From Chelatococcus asaccharovorans (GTDB lineage: Bacteria > Pseudomonadota > Alphaproteobacteria > Rhizobiales > Beijerinckiaceae): a stretch of DNA of 64,000 nt. The notes under the pieces were generated by a model. The model saw only the letters and a program-made list of their open reading frames with translations, was not told where the DNA came from and did not search any database. Location: the NCBI RefSeq assembly GCF_003201475.1, contig NZ_QJJK01000021.1, positions 20,778 to 84,777 on the forward strand, read 5' to 3'. Both the position numbers and the translations under genes were made by a program. Of this stretch, positions 1-8,352 are shown one piece after another. Positions within the stretch are counted from its first letter, which is position 1; every line of letters starts with the position of its first letter.

Positions 1-2
1 TT

Positions 3-995
3 CTGGCCGCCTCGCGCGGCCTGCCGCAGAGCGTCGCCACCTTCTTCGGCACGACGGTCTGGGCCGGCATCCTGCTCTGGTTTGCCGCCTCCATCAGCTT
101 CGTGGCGGTCCATGCCGCGCTGTGGAGCCGACGCCGGCGTTGGATCGCCATCCGGTATCTGATCGCCGTCGCGCTGATGGCGATCCCGCCCTTCGGCATC
201 GTCGGATGGGCGCATCCGATCACGGCCGCCGGCGTCCTTTTTCCCGGTTGGGGATGGTGGGGGCTGGGAGCAGCGGTGGTTGGCCTCGCCGCCATGACGA
301 TGCGCCTGTGGCCTGTCGCGACCTTCGTCCTTGCATGCGCCTGGCTCTGGTCGGCGATGTCCTGGACCTTCCCGTCCCCGACGGATCAATGGCAGGGTAT
401 CGACACGTCGCTGAGCGCCTCGCTCGGACAGGGCAACGCCCTCGATCAGCACCACGCCCTTGTTGAGCTGGTGCTCGAGCGCGAACGCGCGGGTGCGAAG
501 GTCGTTGTTCTCCCCGAAAGCACACTGGGCCTGCTGACACCGACCGTCGCGCGCTTCTGGACCGATGCGCTTGCCGGTCGCGACGTCACCGTGGTTGCCG
601 GTGGGGCTGACATCGATCCGGCAGGCTACGACAATGTCATGGTGGCGGTCGGCGCGCGCGGCGCTGCCATCCTCTATCGCTCGCGAATGCCCGTGCCGGT
701 GTCGATGTGGCAGCCCTGGCGGGCATGGCTCGGAGAAAACGGCGGCGCGGGGGCGACCTTCTTCGCCGATCCCGTCGTCGAGGTTGCCGGCCGCCGGGTT
801 GTGCCGCTCATCTGCTATGAGCAGCTTCTGGTCTGGCCTGTCCTGCAATCCATGCTGCATCGGCCGGACACGATCGTCGCCATCGCCAACGGATGGTGGG
901 CCGCCGGCACATCCGTTCCGGCGATTCAGCGCGCGGCAACCGAAGCCTGGGCGCGGCTGTTCGACCTTCCCCTCGTCACCGCCTTCAACCGTTAA
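3..995 (+). CDS. traB: Conjugal transfer protein TraB (5' end outside the window)
   Basis: The reading frame is open from the first bases of the window, so the true start lies upstream and only the C-terminal 330 or so residues are seen. The N-terminal part shows several hydrophobic membrane segments. It is followed by a carbon-nitrogen-hydrolase-like domain with a VVLPEST segment and a Cys-centred VPLICYEQ segment, as expected for nitrilase/apolipoprotein N-acyltransferase-like folds. TraB of Ti and rhizobial Sym plasmids has this architecture and raises transfer efficiency; its chemistry is not established. It sits 14 bases before traH, which matches the traAFBH order of those plasmids. The family call is secure, the enzymatic role is not. 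Confidence 0.85.
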   Translation: MAASRGLPQSVATFFGTTVWAGILLWFAASISFVAVHAALWSRRRRWIAIRYLIAVALMAIPPFGIVGWAHPITAAGVLFPGWGWWGLGAAVVGLAAMTMRLWPVATFVLACAWLWSAMSWTFPSPTDQWQGIDTSLSASLGQGNALDQHHALVELVLERERAGAKVVVLPESTLGLLTPTVARFWTDALAGRDVTVVAGGADIDPAGYDNVMVAVGARGAAILYRSRMPVPVSMWQPWRAWLGENGGAGATFFADPVVEVAGRRVVPLICYEQLLVWPVLQSMLHRPDTIVAIANGWWAAGTSVPAIQRAATEAWARLFDLPLVTAFNR

Positions 996-1009
996 GCAGG
1001 AATCCGCTC

Positions 1010-1633
1010 ATGGCTCTCGATGCTGACCTCATCCAGAAATGCGCCGACCCTTCCCTGAAGCCCGCGATCATCGAGACGTTCATCAAGGCGGCGGGATCCC
1101 CCGATCCGCTCGCCGTGATCGTCCGCAGCGGCGATCGCATCATCCTCGTGCCGCCGGTCAAGACGCCAGAAGAAGCGCTCGAGCTCGTTCGCAGCCAGGT
1201 CGGCCATGCCGTCGTGCGCGTCGGCGTCACGCAGTTTCCCGCCGGCGTCGGCGTCAACGACCCGTCCGAGCTGTCGGCCGATCTTTTCGATTCCTGCAAG
1301 AACATCCGCATGGGCACCGCCCTGTTCGGCAAGGTCTGGCGGATCGTCTGGAAATGGTATGGCCGGCCGACGGCCGAGGAGGTCATGCCGCAGGTTCTCG
1401 ACGATGCCATCGATGCCTGGAAGCGTGGCCGGTTCGAGGGAACATCGGTGTTCACCGCGCCCGATCCGGGCGGCCCGAAACCGCCGGAGGTCAAGGAGGA
1501 AAAGGAAATGCCTCAACCGGCCGAGGCCGGGCGGTCATCTCAGCCGCAGGAGCCGACGAGCGGCGATCCCAATAAGTCGGGCATCCGCATCGATCTGTCG
1601 GGCATCGGCGCCAACCGGTCGAGCTCGCCGTGA
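1010..1633 (+). CDS. traH: Conjugal transfer protein TraH
   Basis: The protein has 207 residues. The ATG at 1010 is chosen because it lies just after the traB stop; a longer start at 893 would run back into traB. The conserved TraH core covers about residues 1-150, followed by a Pro/Glu-rich tail. No enzyme motif or signal peptide is visible. TraH is the last gene of the traAFBH transfer operon of Ti-like plasmids, where it is not strictly needed for transfer. The order traB-traH supports the assignment strongly. Confidence 0.85.
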   Translation: MALDADLIQKCADPSLKPAIIETFIKAAGSPDPLAVIVRSGDRIILVPPVKTPEEALELVRSQVGHAVVRVGVTQFPAGVGVNDPSELSADLFDSCKNIRMGTALFGKVWRIVWKWYGRPTAEEVMPQVLDDAIDAWKRGRFEGTSVFTAPDPGGPKPPEVKEEKEMPQPAEAGRSSQPQEPTSGDPNKSGIRIDLSGIGANRSSSP

Positions 1634-1681
1634 TTGATTGCTGCTTGCGCCCACGGGATGGCAGGCGTGTCTCGCGCAACC

Positions 1682-2113
1682 CTAATCATCGCGGGGAACA
1701 ACGCGACCACGTCGGGCTTTCTGTGCCTCGATAATTCCATTGCGGAGCTTCTCAAACAGGGCGCGCGGCAGCATCCCATATTGATAAGACCCATCCGGTC
1801 GGGGCCTGAGATCATAGCCAGGCCACGTGAAGCGGTTCAGTTCGTCGAACCGCACCCAATGCCGCGCGCCATCCAGTCCCAGACTCCGGCACACAGCGGC
1901 CGGTATTTCCAGCGATGTGCGGGGATCTTCGGGCGGACTATGCGTGATGGGTGCGACGACAGTGCGAATCTGTCCGTCGTCGCCGTGAGGGACTGCCACC
2001 ACGATTGCGCAGGGTCGATCCTTCGCCCCTTCGACAGAACCCCGCTCGCGTTCCGAGCTCCAGAGAAAGCTGTAGCGGATGACGAGGCCGGGCTTCGGTG
2101 TCGGGATACTCAC
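1682..2113 (-). CDS. PemK/MazF-like plasmid maintenance toxin
   Basis: This 143-residue protein starts with a PKPGLVIRY segment, has KDRPCAIVV near residue 32 and an APITHSPP segment near residue 54. These are the hallmarks of the CcdB/PemK/MazF fold, whose members are usually endoribonucleases. It is longer than typical MazF (about 110 residues) and belongs to a plasmid-borne PemK-like subgroup with a WPGYDLRP motif in the C-terminal half. Its start overlaps the stop of the upstream antitoxin gene by four bases (ATGA), so the pair is translationally coupled. The likely role is post-segregational killing. RNA cleavage is inferred from the fold only. Confidence 0.75.
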   Translation of the reverse strand: MSIPTPKPGLVIRYSFLWSSERERGSVEGAKDRPCAIVVAVPHGDDGQIRTVVAPITHSPPEDPRTSLEIPAAVCRSLGLDGARHWVRFDELNRFTWPGYDLRPRPDGSYQYGMLPRALFEKLRNGIIEAQKARRGRVVPRDD

Positions 2114-2364
2114 CTGGGCTCGGAGCCATACTCGGCAGCTTCGATCGCAGCGAGCGTTTCATCGTCGAGTTCGCCGATCTTCAGGACCTCGCGTTCCCTT
2201 CGCTTGAGGCGCTCGAAATGCTCCAGCTCGGTCGCCGAGAGGTAGGCTCCAACAACGCGGCCATGGCTGGTTACGTTGATGATGCCGGTTTTGATCGCCT
2301 CGTCCTGATACTTTCCAAAATTCCGCGAGAAATCGCTGGCAGGGACGGCCCGAACATGCGGCAT
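2110..2364 (-). CDS. Phd/YefM-like antitoxin
   Basis: The protein has 84 residues. The N-terminal part (PASDFSRNFGKYQDEA, then VTSHGRVVGAYLSATELEHF) is the Phd/YefM DNA-binding and dimerisation fold, and the acidic C-terminal tail is the usual toxin-binding segment. The ATG at 2364 has an AAAGGA ribosome site. It is the first gene of a two-gene operon with the PemK-like toxin, in the normal antitoxin-first order. Antitoxins of this class repress their own promoter; an inverted repeat lies just upstream. Confidence 0.8.
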   Translation of the reverse strand: MPHVRAVPASDFSRNFGKYQDEAIKTGIINVTSHGRVVGAYLSATELEHFERLKRREREVLKIGELDDETLAAIEAAEYGSEPR

Positions 2365-2390
2365 GAGCGTATCCTTTCAATTTCGCGCAA

Positions 2391-2409
2391 TTTACGCAAT
2401 TCACGTAAA
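2391..2409. promoter_or_regulatory. Putative operator of the Phd/PemK-like operon
   Basis: A TTTACG / CGTAAA inverted repeat with a 7-base spacer lies 26 bases upstream of the antitoxin start. The surrounding AT-rich stretch repeats the word CGCAATT. The position is right for autorepression. Binding is inferred. Confidence 0.45.
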
Positions 2410-2555
2410 ATGTCAATGCGAGGCAATGCTTTTCTCTCGGTGAATGGGAGTGGTTGCCGAAGAGATTCCCCGGCTTCTGCAAACCTCGACTGTGCGGTAC
2501 GATATCGAACCGCCGGGCATCGGCGGGATCGTGCGAGGAGACGATCCCAAGCAAT

Positions 2556-3815
2556 TCATTCCTTTTCGACGATCCTGAGAAGATGAGTGGCGCGCGTCGC
2601 GATGACGTGGCGGACTGTTCCGAGAATTGCGTGATCGATGCCTTCGTCATTGATCTCGGCGAGCAACGCATCCGCCTCCTGTTCTATGCGCCCGGCCACA
2701 TCGGCGAGATCACGGATCAGGAGCCGCTCGGCGCCGCGCGTCTCCGGGACGAGCGTCAGCCAATGCTGCAACTGGATCGTGTCGGGAACGGAGCGCCCGC
2801 CGATAGCCATTGCCAGCTTCCCGGCGAGCCTTGGATAGGCCGCCGTGCATACCACGTCGTAGAGCGGGGCGACATCCGGGACTCTCGTTCTGTAGAGCAG
2901 CGCGTAGTTCTTCGCATGGGCGTCCGCGTTGCCGACGAGATAATGAAAGACCAGCATGCGGATGAAACGCAGGCGGTCGGCGGCCGGGCGCGCGCAGGCC
3001 GCATCGATCAGCTCCAGCGAACGCTTCGCGCCAGGGCCGCCTTCGTCTTCGTATTTCAGCTCCGGGGGCACGCTCAGAGCCTGGCAGAAGTCCTCCTGAT
3101 GCAGCCGTGCGACCATTCCGTCCTTTCCCTGGATGCGGTCGTAGCGCTCGACCAGCAGAAACGGAATGTCGTCGGCACGCCGCATCGCGGTCTTCGGGAC
3201 CGGAATCCCCGTGCGCGCGGCGAGGCGCATGCAAAACAACTCATTCTCGACGACGCCGTTCAGCGACGGAATGACGGGCTTCAGGATGTGCGTCGTGGGC
3301 CGGCCGCCTTTCGCAAGTCCGATGGCCTCGCCTTCGACGACGACCGGGAGCTTGTCCTGCGCGCCAGCAAGCGACAGGCGCACGCCGTCCTCGCCCCCCA
3401 GAAGCGGCCGTTCGCGCAACTTGCCGAGAATCTCCCGCAATCGTCTATCATCGAGAATCTCGATGCCGTCATCGCCTGGAGGCGGTGGCATCTGGCCGGG
3501 AAGATAGAGCGACAGGGCGCCGGCGCACTCGCCGCCGATGATTTCGAGCAGACCGAATGTGTTGCCGGCGGAAACGCCAAGCGCGCTGGCGAGACGTTGA
3601 CGCGCGCCCTCGTCCGGCAAGAGACCGGAAAAGAACGGTCGAACGACGCGATCGCCATATTGATCTTCCCGGGGCGGCATGGAGAAGGAGATCGCCTGTG
3701 GCTCCGGCCCTGCGAGATAGCCCGCGTCATAGGCGAAATCCAAGGCTCCGCTATCGTCCTGCTTCAGGGTTCCAGCTTTCGCGTCGCGGAAATAGACGTC
3801 GAGCAAACGGCTCAT
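2556..3815 (-). CDS. hipA: HipA-family serine/threonine kinase toxin
   Basis: This 419-residue protein has the usual HipA length. The N-terminal subdomain is followed by the Ser-containing loop LSLAGAQDKLP (near residue 148), the ATP-binding HILKP segment and the catalytic HYLVGNADAHAKNYAL block with its N-x-D-x-H motif (near residue 290). A short DVAPLYDVVCT metal-binding segment follows. HipA kinases phosphorylate glutamyl-tRNA synthetase or related targets and cause dormancy; the target here is unknown. Its start overlaps the hipB stop by four bases, so the genes form a coupled hipBA operon. All catalytic motifs look intact. Confidence 0.9.
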   Translation of the reverse strand: MSRLLDVYFRDAKAGTLKQDDSGALDFAYDAGYLAGPEPQAISFSMPPREDQYGDRVVRPFFSGLLPDEGARQRLASALGVSAGNTFGLLEIIGGECAGALSLYLPGQMPPPPGDDGIEILDDRRLREILGKLRERPLLGGEDGVRLSLAGAQDKLPVVVEGEAIGLAKGGRPTTHILKPVIPSLNGVVENELFCMRLAARTGIPVPKTAMRRADDIPFLLVERYDRIQGKDGMVARLHQEDFCQALSVPPELKYEDEGGPGAKRSLELIDAACARPAADRLRFIRMLVFHYLVGNADAHAKNYALLYRTRVPDVAPLYDVVCTAAYPRLAGKLAMAIGGRSVPDTIQLQHWLTLVPETRGAERLLIRDLADVAGRIEQEADALLAEINDEGIDHAILGTVRHVIATRATHLLRIVEKE

Positions 3816-4045
3816 GAAGCCGCGTCCCCGCGCCGGCCGGCCGACAGGCTGAGGCCGAGGGCGGCCACGACCTGGAGGGCGCGGCCCATCTGACAGCTTT
3901 CCTTGCCGGCTTCGAGCTCACGCACGAACCGGACGCCGACGCCCGTGAGGCCGGCGAGTTGCTCCTGTGTCAGTCTTTGGGCTTTGCGTTCCTCTCGGAT
4001 GATTGCCCCGAGGCTTTTACTGTCCTTGATTCCAGTCGCCTGCAT
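3812..4045 (-). CDS. hipB: HipB-like antitoxin, XRE-family HTH repressor
   Basis: With the ATG at 4045 the product has 77 residues and is mostly one XRE helix-turn-helix (RLTQEQLAGLTGVGVRFVREL). A longer in-frame start at 4150 is possible, but it would place three operator-like palindromic sites inside the gene and give an uncharacteristic Cys/Arg-rich N-terminus, so I prefer 4045. A GGGA ribosome site lies inside the proximal operator. It neutralises HipA and represses the operon. The short C-terminal tail ends within the ATGA overlap with hipA. Confidence 0.85.
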   Translation of the reverse strand: MQATGIKDSKSLGAIIREERKAQRLTQEQLAGLTGVGVRFVRELEAGKESCQMGRALQVVAALGLSLSAGRRGDAAS

Positions 4046-4046
4046 G

Positions 4047-4163
4047 ATCGTCCCTATCGGGATGATTATGGCACTCGCTCGCGGCCTGCGCAACGAAAAG
4101 AACTGATCGGGATGATTTGATCCGCATGAGCAAAAAGTGGCGAAATTCATCCCGATCGGGACG
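4047..4163. promoter_or_regulatory. HipB operator cluster (two palindromes and one half-site)
   Basis: Bases 4049-4064 read CGTCCCTATCGGGATG. The reverse complement of 4148-4163 is the same word with one change (CGTCCCGATCGGGATG). A third partial copy, ATCGGGATGAT, lies at 4105-4115. The sites are about 50 bases apart, and the first abuts the hipB start codon and covers its ribosome site. Repeated palindromes of this kind are the known arrangement for HipB autorepression. Use by this HipB is inferred. Confidence 0.65.
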
Positions 4164-4252
4164 TTAGCTCTGGCGTTGAAGAGGCCGTGGCCTTATAAGC
4201 GAATCAAGACGGTACGCGCCGTCCCGGGGAGTAGAAACCCCTGTCTACCGGT

Positions 4253-4358
4253 TGGTGCCGGCCGCAACGGCACCACATCCTCTGACCATTTGGCCGGGGG
4301 CCTGTGACGTATGTCCAGGCGCCTCGGTGCTAAAGGTCATGGGGCCGTGTGGACACGG
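4253..4358. other. Two perfect dyads in the hipB-traM intergenic region
   Basis: Between the hip operators and traM there is no gene. Two inverted repeats stand out: TGGTGCCG/CGGCACCA with a 7-base loop at 4253-4275, and CCGTGT/ACACGG with a 2-base spacer at 4345-4358. Neither is followed by a T-run, so a terminator is not supported. The second could be a regulator site for traM. No function is proven. Confidence 0.35.
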
Positions 4359-4433
4359 TTTTCTACCCCCCGGCTTGGGGTCACAGGATTCTGTCGGCGG
4401 GGGCGGACCGCGGACGCACGACGTAGATTTGAG

Positions 4434-4751
4434 ATGATGATACATTCGGGGGACGATCAGGCAGAGCCGCAGGCGAAGATAGTACTGAGGCCCATCATAG
4501 GGCTGACCGGAGGGCTGCCGAAAAGCGCTCTGGAGCCAATCGTTATCGAGGCGATCCGAAAACATCGTTACCTCCGTGAGGTCGCCGAGATGCGACACGC
4601 GGAAGCCAGTCAACATCCCGCGCCGGAGGGCGCGCCCAACGCCGCCATGCTTGCCTATGTCAGGGCGATGATCGACGTGCACGCGCAGCAGACCGTGCTG
4701 TCGACGCTGCTCGATGTGCTCGGGCATGTGCCGGAGATGCCGGCCGACTGA
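4434..4751 (+). CDS. traM: TraM anti-activator of TraR
   Basis: The product has 105 residues from the ATG at 4434, close to the 102 residues of Agrobacterium TraM. A longer frame opening at 4311 is ignored because the extra N-terminus has no TraM similarity. Conserved TraM blocks are LRPIIGLTGGLP near residue 18, the IVIEAIRKHR helix, and the C-terminal IDVHAQQTVLSTLL and LGHVPEMP segments. TraM binds TraR, removes it from DNA and holds conjugation off until signal accumulates. It is convergent with traR, eight bases apart end to end, as in related plasmids. Confidence 0.88.
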   Translation: MMIHSGDDQAEPQAKIVLRPIIGLTGGLPKSALEPIVIEAIRKHRYLREVAEMRHAEASQHPAPEGAPNAAMLAYVRAMIDVHAQQTVLSTLLDVLGHVPEMPAD

Positions 4752-4758
4752 TCGCCGT

Positions 4759-5499
4759 TCAGATCAGGCCGAGCTTTGTCGCGAGCGCTGTGGCCTGCGC
4801 GAGGCTTACGGCATCGAGATTTTTACGGGCGTTGTTGAGGTGAAAGTTGACGGTCGCGAACGACATGTTCTCGATCGTCGCGATTGCCTTCATCGATTTT
4901 CCCTCCGCAGACCATTTGAGGCAGTTGGCTTGCCGGGGTGTCAGGCTGAGGCTCAACTGCGCCGTCGGCGTTGTGCTGTGTTGCTCGATCTTGGCGTGCA
5001 GGAAGGCGACGGCAGTGACAGCCGCGATTTGGTCAATGTCGTGTTCCAGCGTGAGCGTGGGCCTGCTCGATGCGAGCGTCAGCATCGACATATGCCGGCG
5101 GGCCGTGCGGACGGGGATGCTGATGCCCGAACGGATTCCGTGGTCGCCGGCTTCGGAATAGAAGCGGCGGATCTCTTTCGATTCCGAGCGCTGCCTGTGC
5201 TCTCCGCTCCAGACAAATGCACGCAACGTCGTCGCGGCAGTTCTCACGACCGGATCGATCGAGGTGTAGCGAGCCTCGAAATAGCGCCTTTGCCACTCCT
5301 TCGGATAGTTCGAGACAGCGTAGGTTCGGGACGGGTGAATATAGAGATAGGCGTAGTTGTCAAATCCAAGCTCTGCGGCGAAGTCGGGAAGCGCATCCTT
5401 GAGCATGTCTTCCGTGCGAGCAATTGAAGTGAGATCTGTCAGCCGCTGAAACCATGCCTTCAATGCTATTTCTCCAAGTTTCGACGCAAAACTGTTCAT
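4759..5499 (-). CDS. traR: TraR, LuxR-type quorum-sensing activator
   Basis: The product has 246 residues from the ATG at 5499. The frame is open to 5688, but the upstream 63 residues resemble nothing and would exceed the family length of about 235. An autoinducer-binding domain occupies residues 20-165, with the ligand-pocket signature NYAYLYIHPS, SIDPVV, FVWSG, and GIRSGISIPV. A LuxR C-terminal HTH follows (SLTPRQANCLKWSAEGKSMK). TraR with acyl-homoserine lactone activates the tra, trb and rep promoters of Ti-like plasmids. The partner synthase traI lies at 56.2 kb and the antagonist traM is adjacent. Confidence 0.88.
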   Translation of the reverse strand: MNSFASKLGEIALKAWFQRLTDLTSIARTEDMLKDALPDFAAELGFDNYAYLYIHPSRTYAVSNYPKEWQRRYFEARYTSIDPVVRTAATTLRAFVWSGEHRQRSESKEIRRFYSEAGDHGIRSGISIPVRTARRHMSMLTLASSRPTLTLEHDIDQIAAVTAVAFLHAKIEQHSTTPTAQLSLSLTPRQANCLKWSAEGKSMKAIATIENMSFATVNFHLNNARKNLDAVSLAQATALATKLGLI

Positions 5500-6342
5500 C
5501 AGGAGCCCCAGCCTGCGCTCACTCCTGGTATTGGTTGACAAGCGATTTCGGCTCGGGTGCCGGGTTATCCATGCCAGCGGTTCCATCGGTATGGCGCGGA
5601 GCCAAAGGCTGGTTTGTGCGCTGACGCGAGGGGTTCTGTGCGCAAGATGTTTGCGGCAAGCCGGCGTCGGTGCTCCTCCTCGATACATAGCTGACCATAG
5701 AGCGATCGAAACCCATGGTGCTTCGAGTGAGGCAATTCAGACCAATTATCATTCGGCTGGTGGAGGTCAATCAGCCGAAGGTCCGTGCGATAATGGTTTC
5801 GTCGAGACTTTTGTCGCGAGACCTACGGTCCCTTGTCGCCGTTGACTGGCTTGAGATACTCTTAGGAGGCGTATACGTGATCGCGGGCTATGGGTGTTGA
5901 CTGCAGAGCATGACCAAAATGCCTGCATCATTGTGCAGCGCCTTTTCAAATTGCGGAAAGCAGGGATTTTTGGTCCTGGTTTCTGACGCGACACGGGCCT
6001 TTGCGCGAGATCGCGGCTTCCGACATGGTTTGCTTGCTGGACTCTGGCTTACGAATGTGAACCTGCGAATGCTGTCCACCTTGCAACGGCCACCGAGCGG
6101 GCCATTTGGGTCCTCGCGATAAGTGGTTGCACCATCCTGCTGAAACTGGGCGCCGACGGCATGGTCCGCCGCGCTCGGTTCAGCCGGGTGTGGCATTGCG
6201 CTATCAATTGTTTTGTTGACGTCAGTCCTGACGGCCGCCGATCAGGCTTTTACAAACAAAATCTTCGCCCCCGCAATCCGCGCTACCGCTCCCCTTGTCA
6301 AAGTCACCTTTCTTGCGGGCGCCCAAATTGCCAGTCTTTCTT
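5500..6342. other. Non-coding stretch between traR and the 6.4-kb gene
   Basis: This stretch of more than 800 bases holds no reading frame with convincing protein character on either strand. Base composition is less GC-biased than the neighbours, especially towards 6240-6360. I see no terminator, tRNA or repeat. It probably marks the junction between the transfer regulators and the accessory region. A decayed gene cannot be excluded. Confidence 0.4.
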
Positions 6343-6364
6343 TTTACACAAAATTCGTTAAAAG
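6343..6364 (+). promoter_or_regulatory. Shared upstream motif TTTACA-N9-TTAAAAG, copy 1
   Basis: The motif ends 24 bases before the ATG of the gene at 6389. The same words with the same 9-base spacing occur at 28971-28992 (23 bases before the start of that gene) and at 43678-43699, and a weaker copy precedes merR at 28894-28915. The constant distance to the start codon suggests a promoter or operator element. Identity of the factor is unknown. Confidence 0.5.
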
Positions 6365-6388
6365 AGATTTCGCTGCTGGGGAGTTGCG

Positions 6389-6856
6389 ATGGACGACGAC
6401 ATACCATCGGATCAAACGAAGCTCTATTTCGTACGCGTCAAAGGTGCCGGTGCGGCCGTTGGCCTGTTCTGGTCAGACTGGAATGGGCTGGACCTTTTGA
6501 TCCCTCGGCATATCGACCCCGGTGTCTGCGAAGCTGCCGAGATATGGCCGCTGGCCGGCGTCGTCTTCCTGGAAGGGCCGGTTTTGCACCACGGCGTTGT
6601 TGCGAATGAGGGCCCACATCGGTGCATGTTGACAGGGGGCCTAGCCCAGACGCTCTTCGACGATGGTGGCGGTGAGTTTGCAACCCCTATCGAGTTTATG
6701 CCTCTTCATAATCCGCCCAACCTTCCGGCGTTGTTCTCCGTCATGACCAACGAGGAATTGCTTGTGCAATGGAATGAAGTTCTGAATCCGCTGGTTTTGA
6801 CAGAGTCCGAAGCGGTGCTGAAACAGGAAATCCAGCGTCGGGGCCTGCCTATTTGA
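6389..6856 (+). CDS. Hypothetical protein
   Basis: The protein has 155 residues, no signal peptide and no membrane segment, and I do not recognise the family. It is rich in Leu/Pro, with a likely beta-rich first half and a helical C-terminus (NEELLVQWNEVLNPL, ESEAVLKQEIQRRG). A GGGGAG ribosome site stands before the ATG. It is followed 14 bases later by a tiny membrane-protein gene, so the two may be co-transcribed. The upstream motif links it to genes at 29.0 and 43.7 kb. Confidence 0.6.
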   Translation: MDDDIPSDQTKLYFVRVKGAGAAVGLFWSDWNGLDLLIPRHIDPGVCEAAEIWPLAGVVFLEGPVLHHGVVANEGPHRCMLTGGLAQTLFDDGGGEFATPIEFMPLHNPPNLPALFSVMTNEELLVQWNEVLNPLVLTESEAVLKQEIQRRGLPI

Positions 6857-6870
6857 TGGAGTGATACTGG

Positions 6871-7032
6871 ATGAATACTGCACAAGAAACTCTTGGAGCT
6901 TTTTGCGGACTCGTCGTGACGCTCGCGGTGCTGGTCTGGTATTGGGGAACTCAGAGCCTGGTTGGCAATTCACGGGTGAGCGTTTCGCCTGATAAGATTT
7001 CCGCCCATTGCGACGAGGATCATAGCTTTTGA
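6871..7032 (+). CDS. Small membrane protein
   Basis: This is a 53-codon frame with a single hydrophobic helix at residues 12-30 (GLVVTLAVLVWYWG) and a short polar tail ending in CDEDHSF. It starts 14 bases after the stop of the preceding gene, with a GGAG upstream. Such one-helix proteins often accompany an unknown cytosolic partner. Coding status rests on spacing and hydrophobicity only. Confidence 0.45.
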   Translation: MNTAQETLGAFCGLVVTLAVLVWYWGTQSLVGNSRVSVSPDKISAHCDEDHSF

Positions 7033-7226
7033 GACACCCGATCCTGACCAGAACTTCGAGCGGGCCTCTGTCCGCATACGGCTGAGCCATGGTACTTTAT
7101 CTTTGCTGGGGCCGATCGCCGGCAATTAAAAGTGAGTTGCGGAGTACACGGGCGCCCGCCGGTTCACCTTGACCGTGCCGACCATGCGCGAACTGCGGGC
7201 TGCGATCCCCCGCGAGGAGGCAACCG

Positions 7227-7772
7227 ATGAGAATTCAGGCGCCCTTTGTCCTGACCGTCCCGCGCATCATCCCGGCGGATGGCCGCATTCTCTATTTCGG
7301 GCGTGACCGCACGGCGTTTGGATTCCTCTCGCATTTCTTCCCGAGTCCAATCGATCTGGATGGCGAGACATGGCCGACGGTGGAGCATTTCTATCAGGCG
7401 CAGAAGTCGGACGATCCGGACTATCGGGACGCGATACGCGCCACCCTGAGCCCAGGCTTTGCGAAGCGTCTTGCCGCTCCGCCGACGGCGCCGCGCCGGA
7501 TCTCCCAGAATTCCTGGTTCAAGCGCAACGGCCGCGAGCCGCGGTCGGATTGGCACGATGTGAAAGCCGATATCATGCGCCGGGCTGATCGCGCTAAATT
7601 CGAACAGAACGCCGATCTTGCCGCCATGCTGCTAGAAACTGGAAATGCTGAACTCATAGAGGATTCTCCAGGCGAACCGTTCTGGGGCGTGGGACCGGAC
7701 GGGAATGGCGGCAACTGGGCCGGCCGAATTCTGATGGAGATCAGGCGGAGCATGGTAAGCGGCAGGGAGTGA
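7227..7772 (+). CDS. NADAR-domain protein (YbiA-like)
   Basis: The product has 181 residues. The NADAR signature is clear: LYFGRDRTAFGFLSHFFPSP near residue 22, WPTVEHFYQAQK near residue 49, and the C-terminal EPFWGVGPDGNGGNWAG near residue 150. Family members such as YbiA/RibX hydrolyse N-glycosidic bonds of riboflavin intermediates, and others act on ADP-ribosylated substrates or in phage-defence systems. A GGAGG ribosome site precedes the ATG. The neighbours are unknown genes, so the substrate is open. Confidence 0.8.
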   Translation: MRIQAPFVLTVPRIIPADGRILYFGRDRTAFGFLSHFFPSPIDLDGETWPTVEHFYQAQKSDDPDYRDAIRATLSPGFAKRLAAPPTAPRRISQNSWFKRNGREPRSDWHDVKADIMRRADRAKFEQNADLAAMLLETGNAELIEDSPGEPFWGVGPDGNGGNWAGRILMEIRRSMVSGRE

Positions 7773-7982
7773 CCGATCCCATCGCACTGGTAGACCAATC
7801 CGGCACTGGCGAGGCCGCGCCCGGTCAAGATCACGCCGTAAGCTATGGCAGCCGCCTTGCTCAGGCCCCCGGCTGCATGGTAGAGTTTCGTCATTGACTG
7901 GGATTTTTGCATGACCTGACCTGCTGCTTCTTCAGCCGCCGCTTCGCCATCAGGGGCGAAGTGTGTCTGAAAGGAAGCAAGC

Positions 7983-8297
7983 ATGTCCGATACCAAAGTC
8001 ATCCTCAGCCCGGCGGTTCGCGCCAGTTTCGGCAATTCCGACAAGCCTGAGAAGAAGGCGGTGTTCAGAGCCGCGACCAGCAAACTTGAGAAGAAGGCGG
8101 CGGCCGTCGCCGAAACGATTACGGTGCCGGCCGGCATTGAGTTCGCCCGCTTCGAGCATGGCGGCCGGACCTATGCCTTGAGCGCCCGGATAATCGTCGA
8201 GGTTGAAGCGCTCGAAAATCGCGTGCCGAATATTGTGATCCGGAGCAGCCAATCGCCAGCGGGGCGCAAATCTTCTCCGCCCTCACGGCGGAGTTGA
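7983..8297 (+). CDS. Hypothetical protein
   Basis: The product has 104 residues and no recognised family. The first 85 residues look like a real protein, with Lys/Ala-rich helices (KPEKKAVFRAATSKLEKKAA) and a short beta region (GIEFARFEHGGRTYAL). The last 15 residues are Arg/Ser/Pro-rich and may be read-through after a decayed end. An AAGGAAG ribosome site precedes the ATG. The 210 bases upstream hold no gene I can support. Confidence 0.45.
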   Translation: MSDTKVILSPAVRASFGNSDKPEKKAVFRAATSKLEKKAAAVAETITVPAGIEFARFEHGGRTYALSARIIVEVEALENRVPNIVIRSSQSPAGRKSSPPSRRS

Positions 8298-8352
8298 CTT
8301 CGCGCGCCGGCAACCGGCGAGCAGCCATGGTACGGCCTCGCCGTTCTTCTCA

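Noticed and set aside
1634..2245. 203-codon plus-strand frame over the toxin-antitoxin pair
   Set aside because: The minus strand carries a coherent toxin and antitoxin with ATGA overlap; the plus frame has no recognisable content.
2454..3893. Long plus-strand reading frame of 479 codons
   Set aside because: It is the complement of hipA; the minus strand encodes all HipA kinase motifs, and the plus-strand product has no family character.
5888..6196. Minus-strand frame with FQQDGATTY, reminiscent of a transposase motif
   Set aside because: The similarity is limited to these few residues; the flanking sequence has no catalytic D or E context and no inverted repeats.
7421..8137. 238-codon minus-strand frame over the NADAR gene and the next gene
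   Set aside because: It overlaps two better-supported plus-strand genes. Only its middle part looks protein-like, and I cannot support it.
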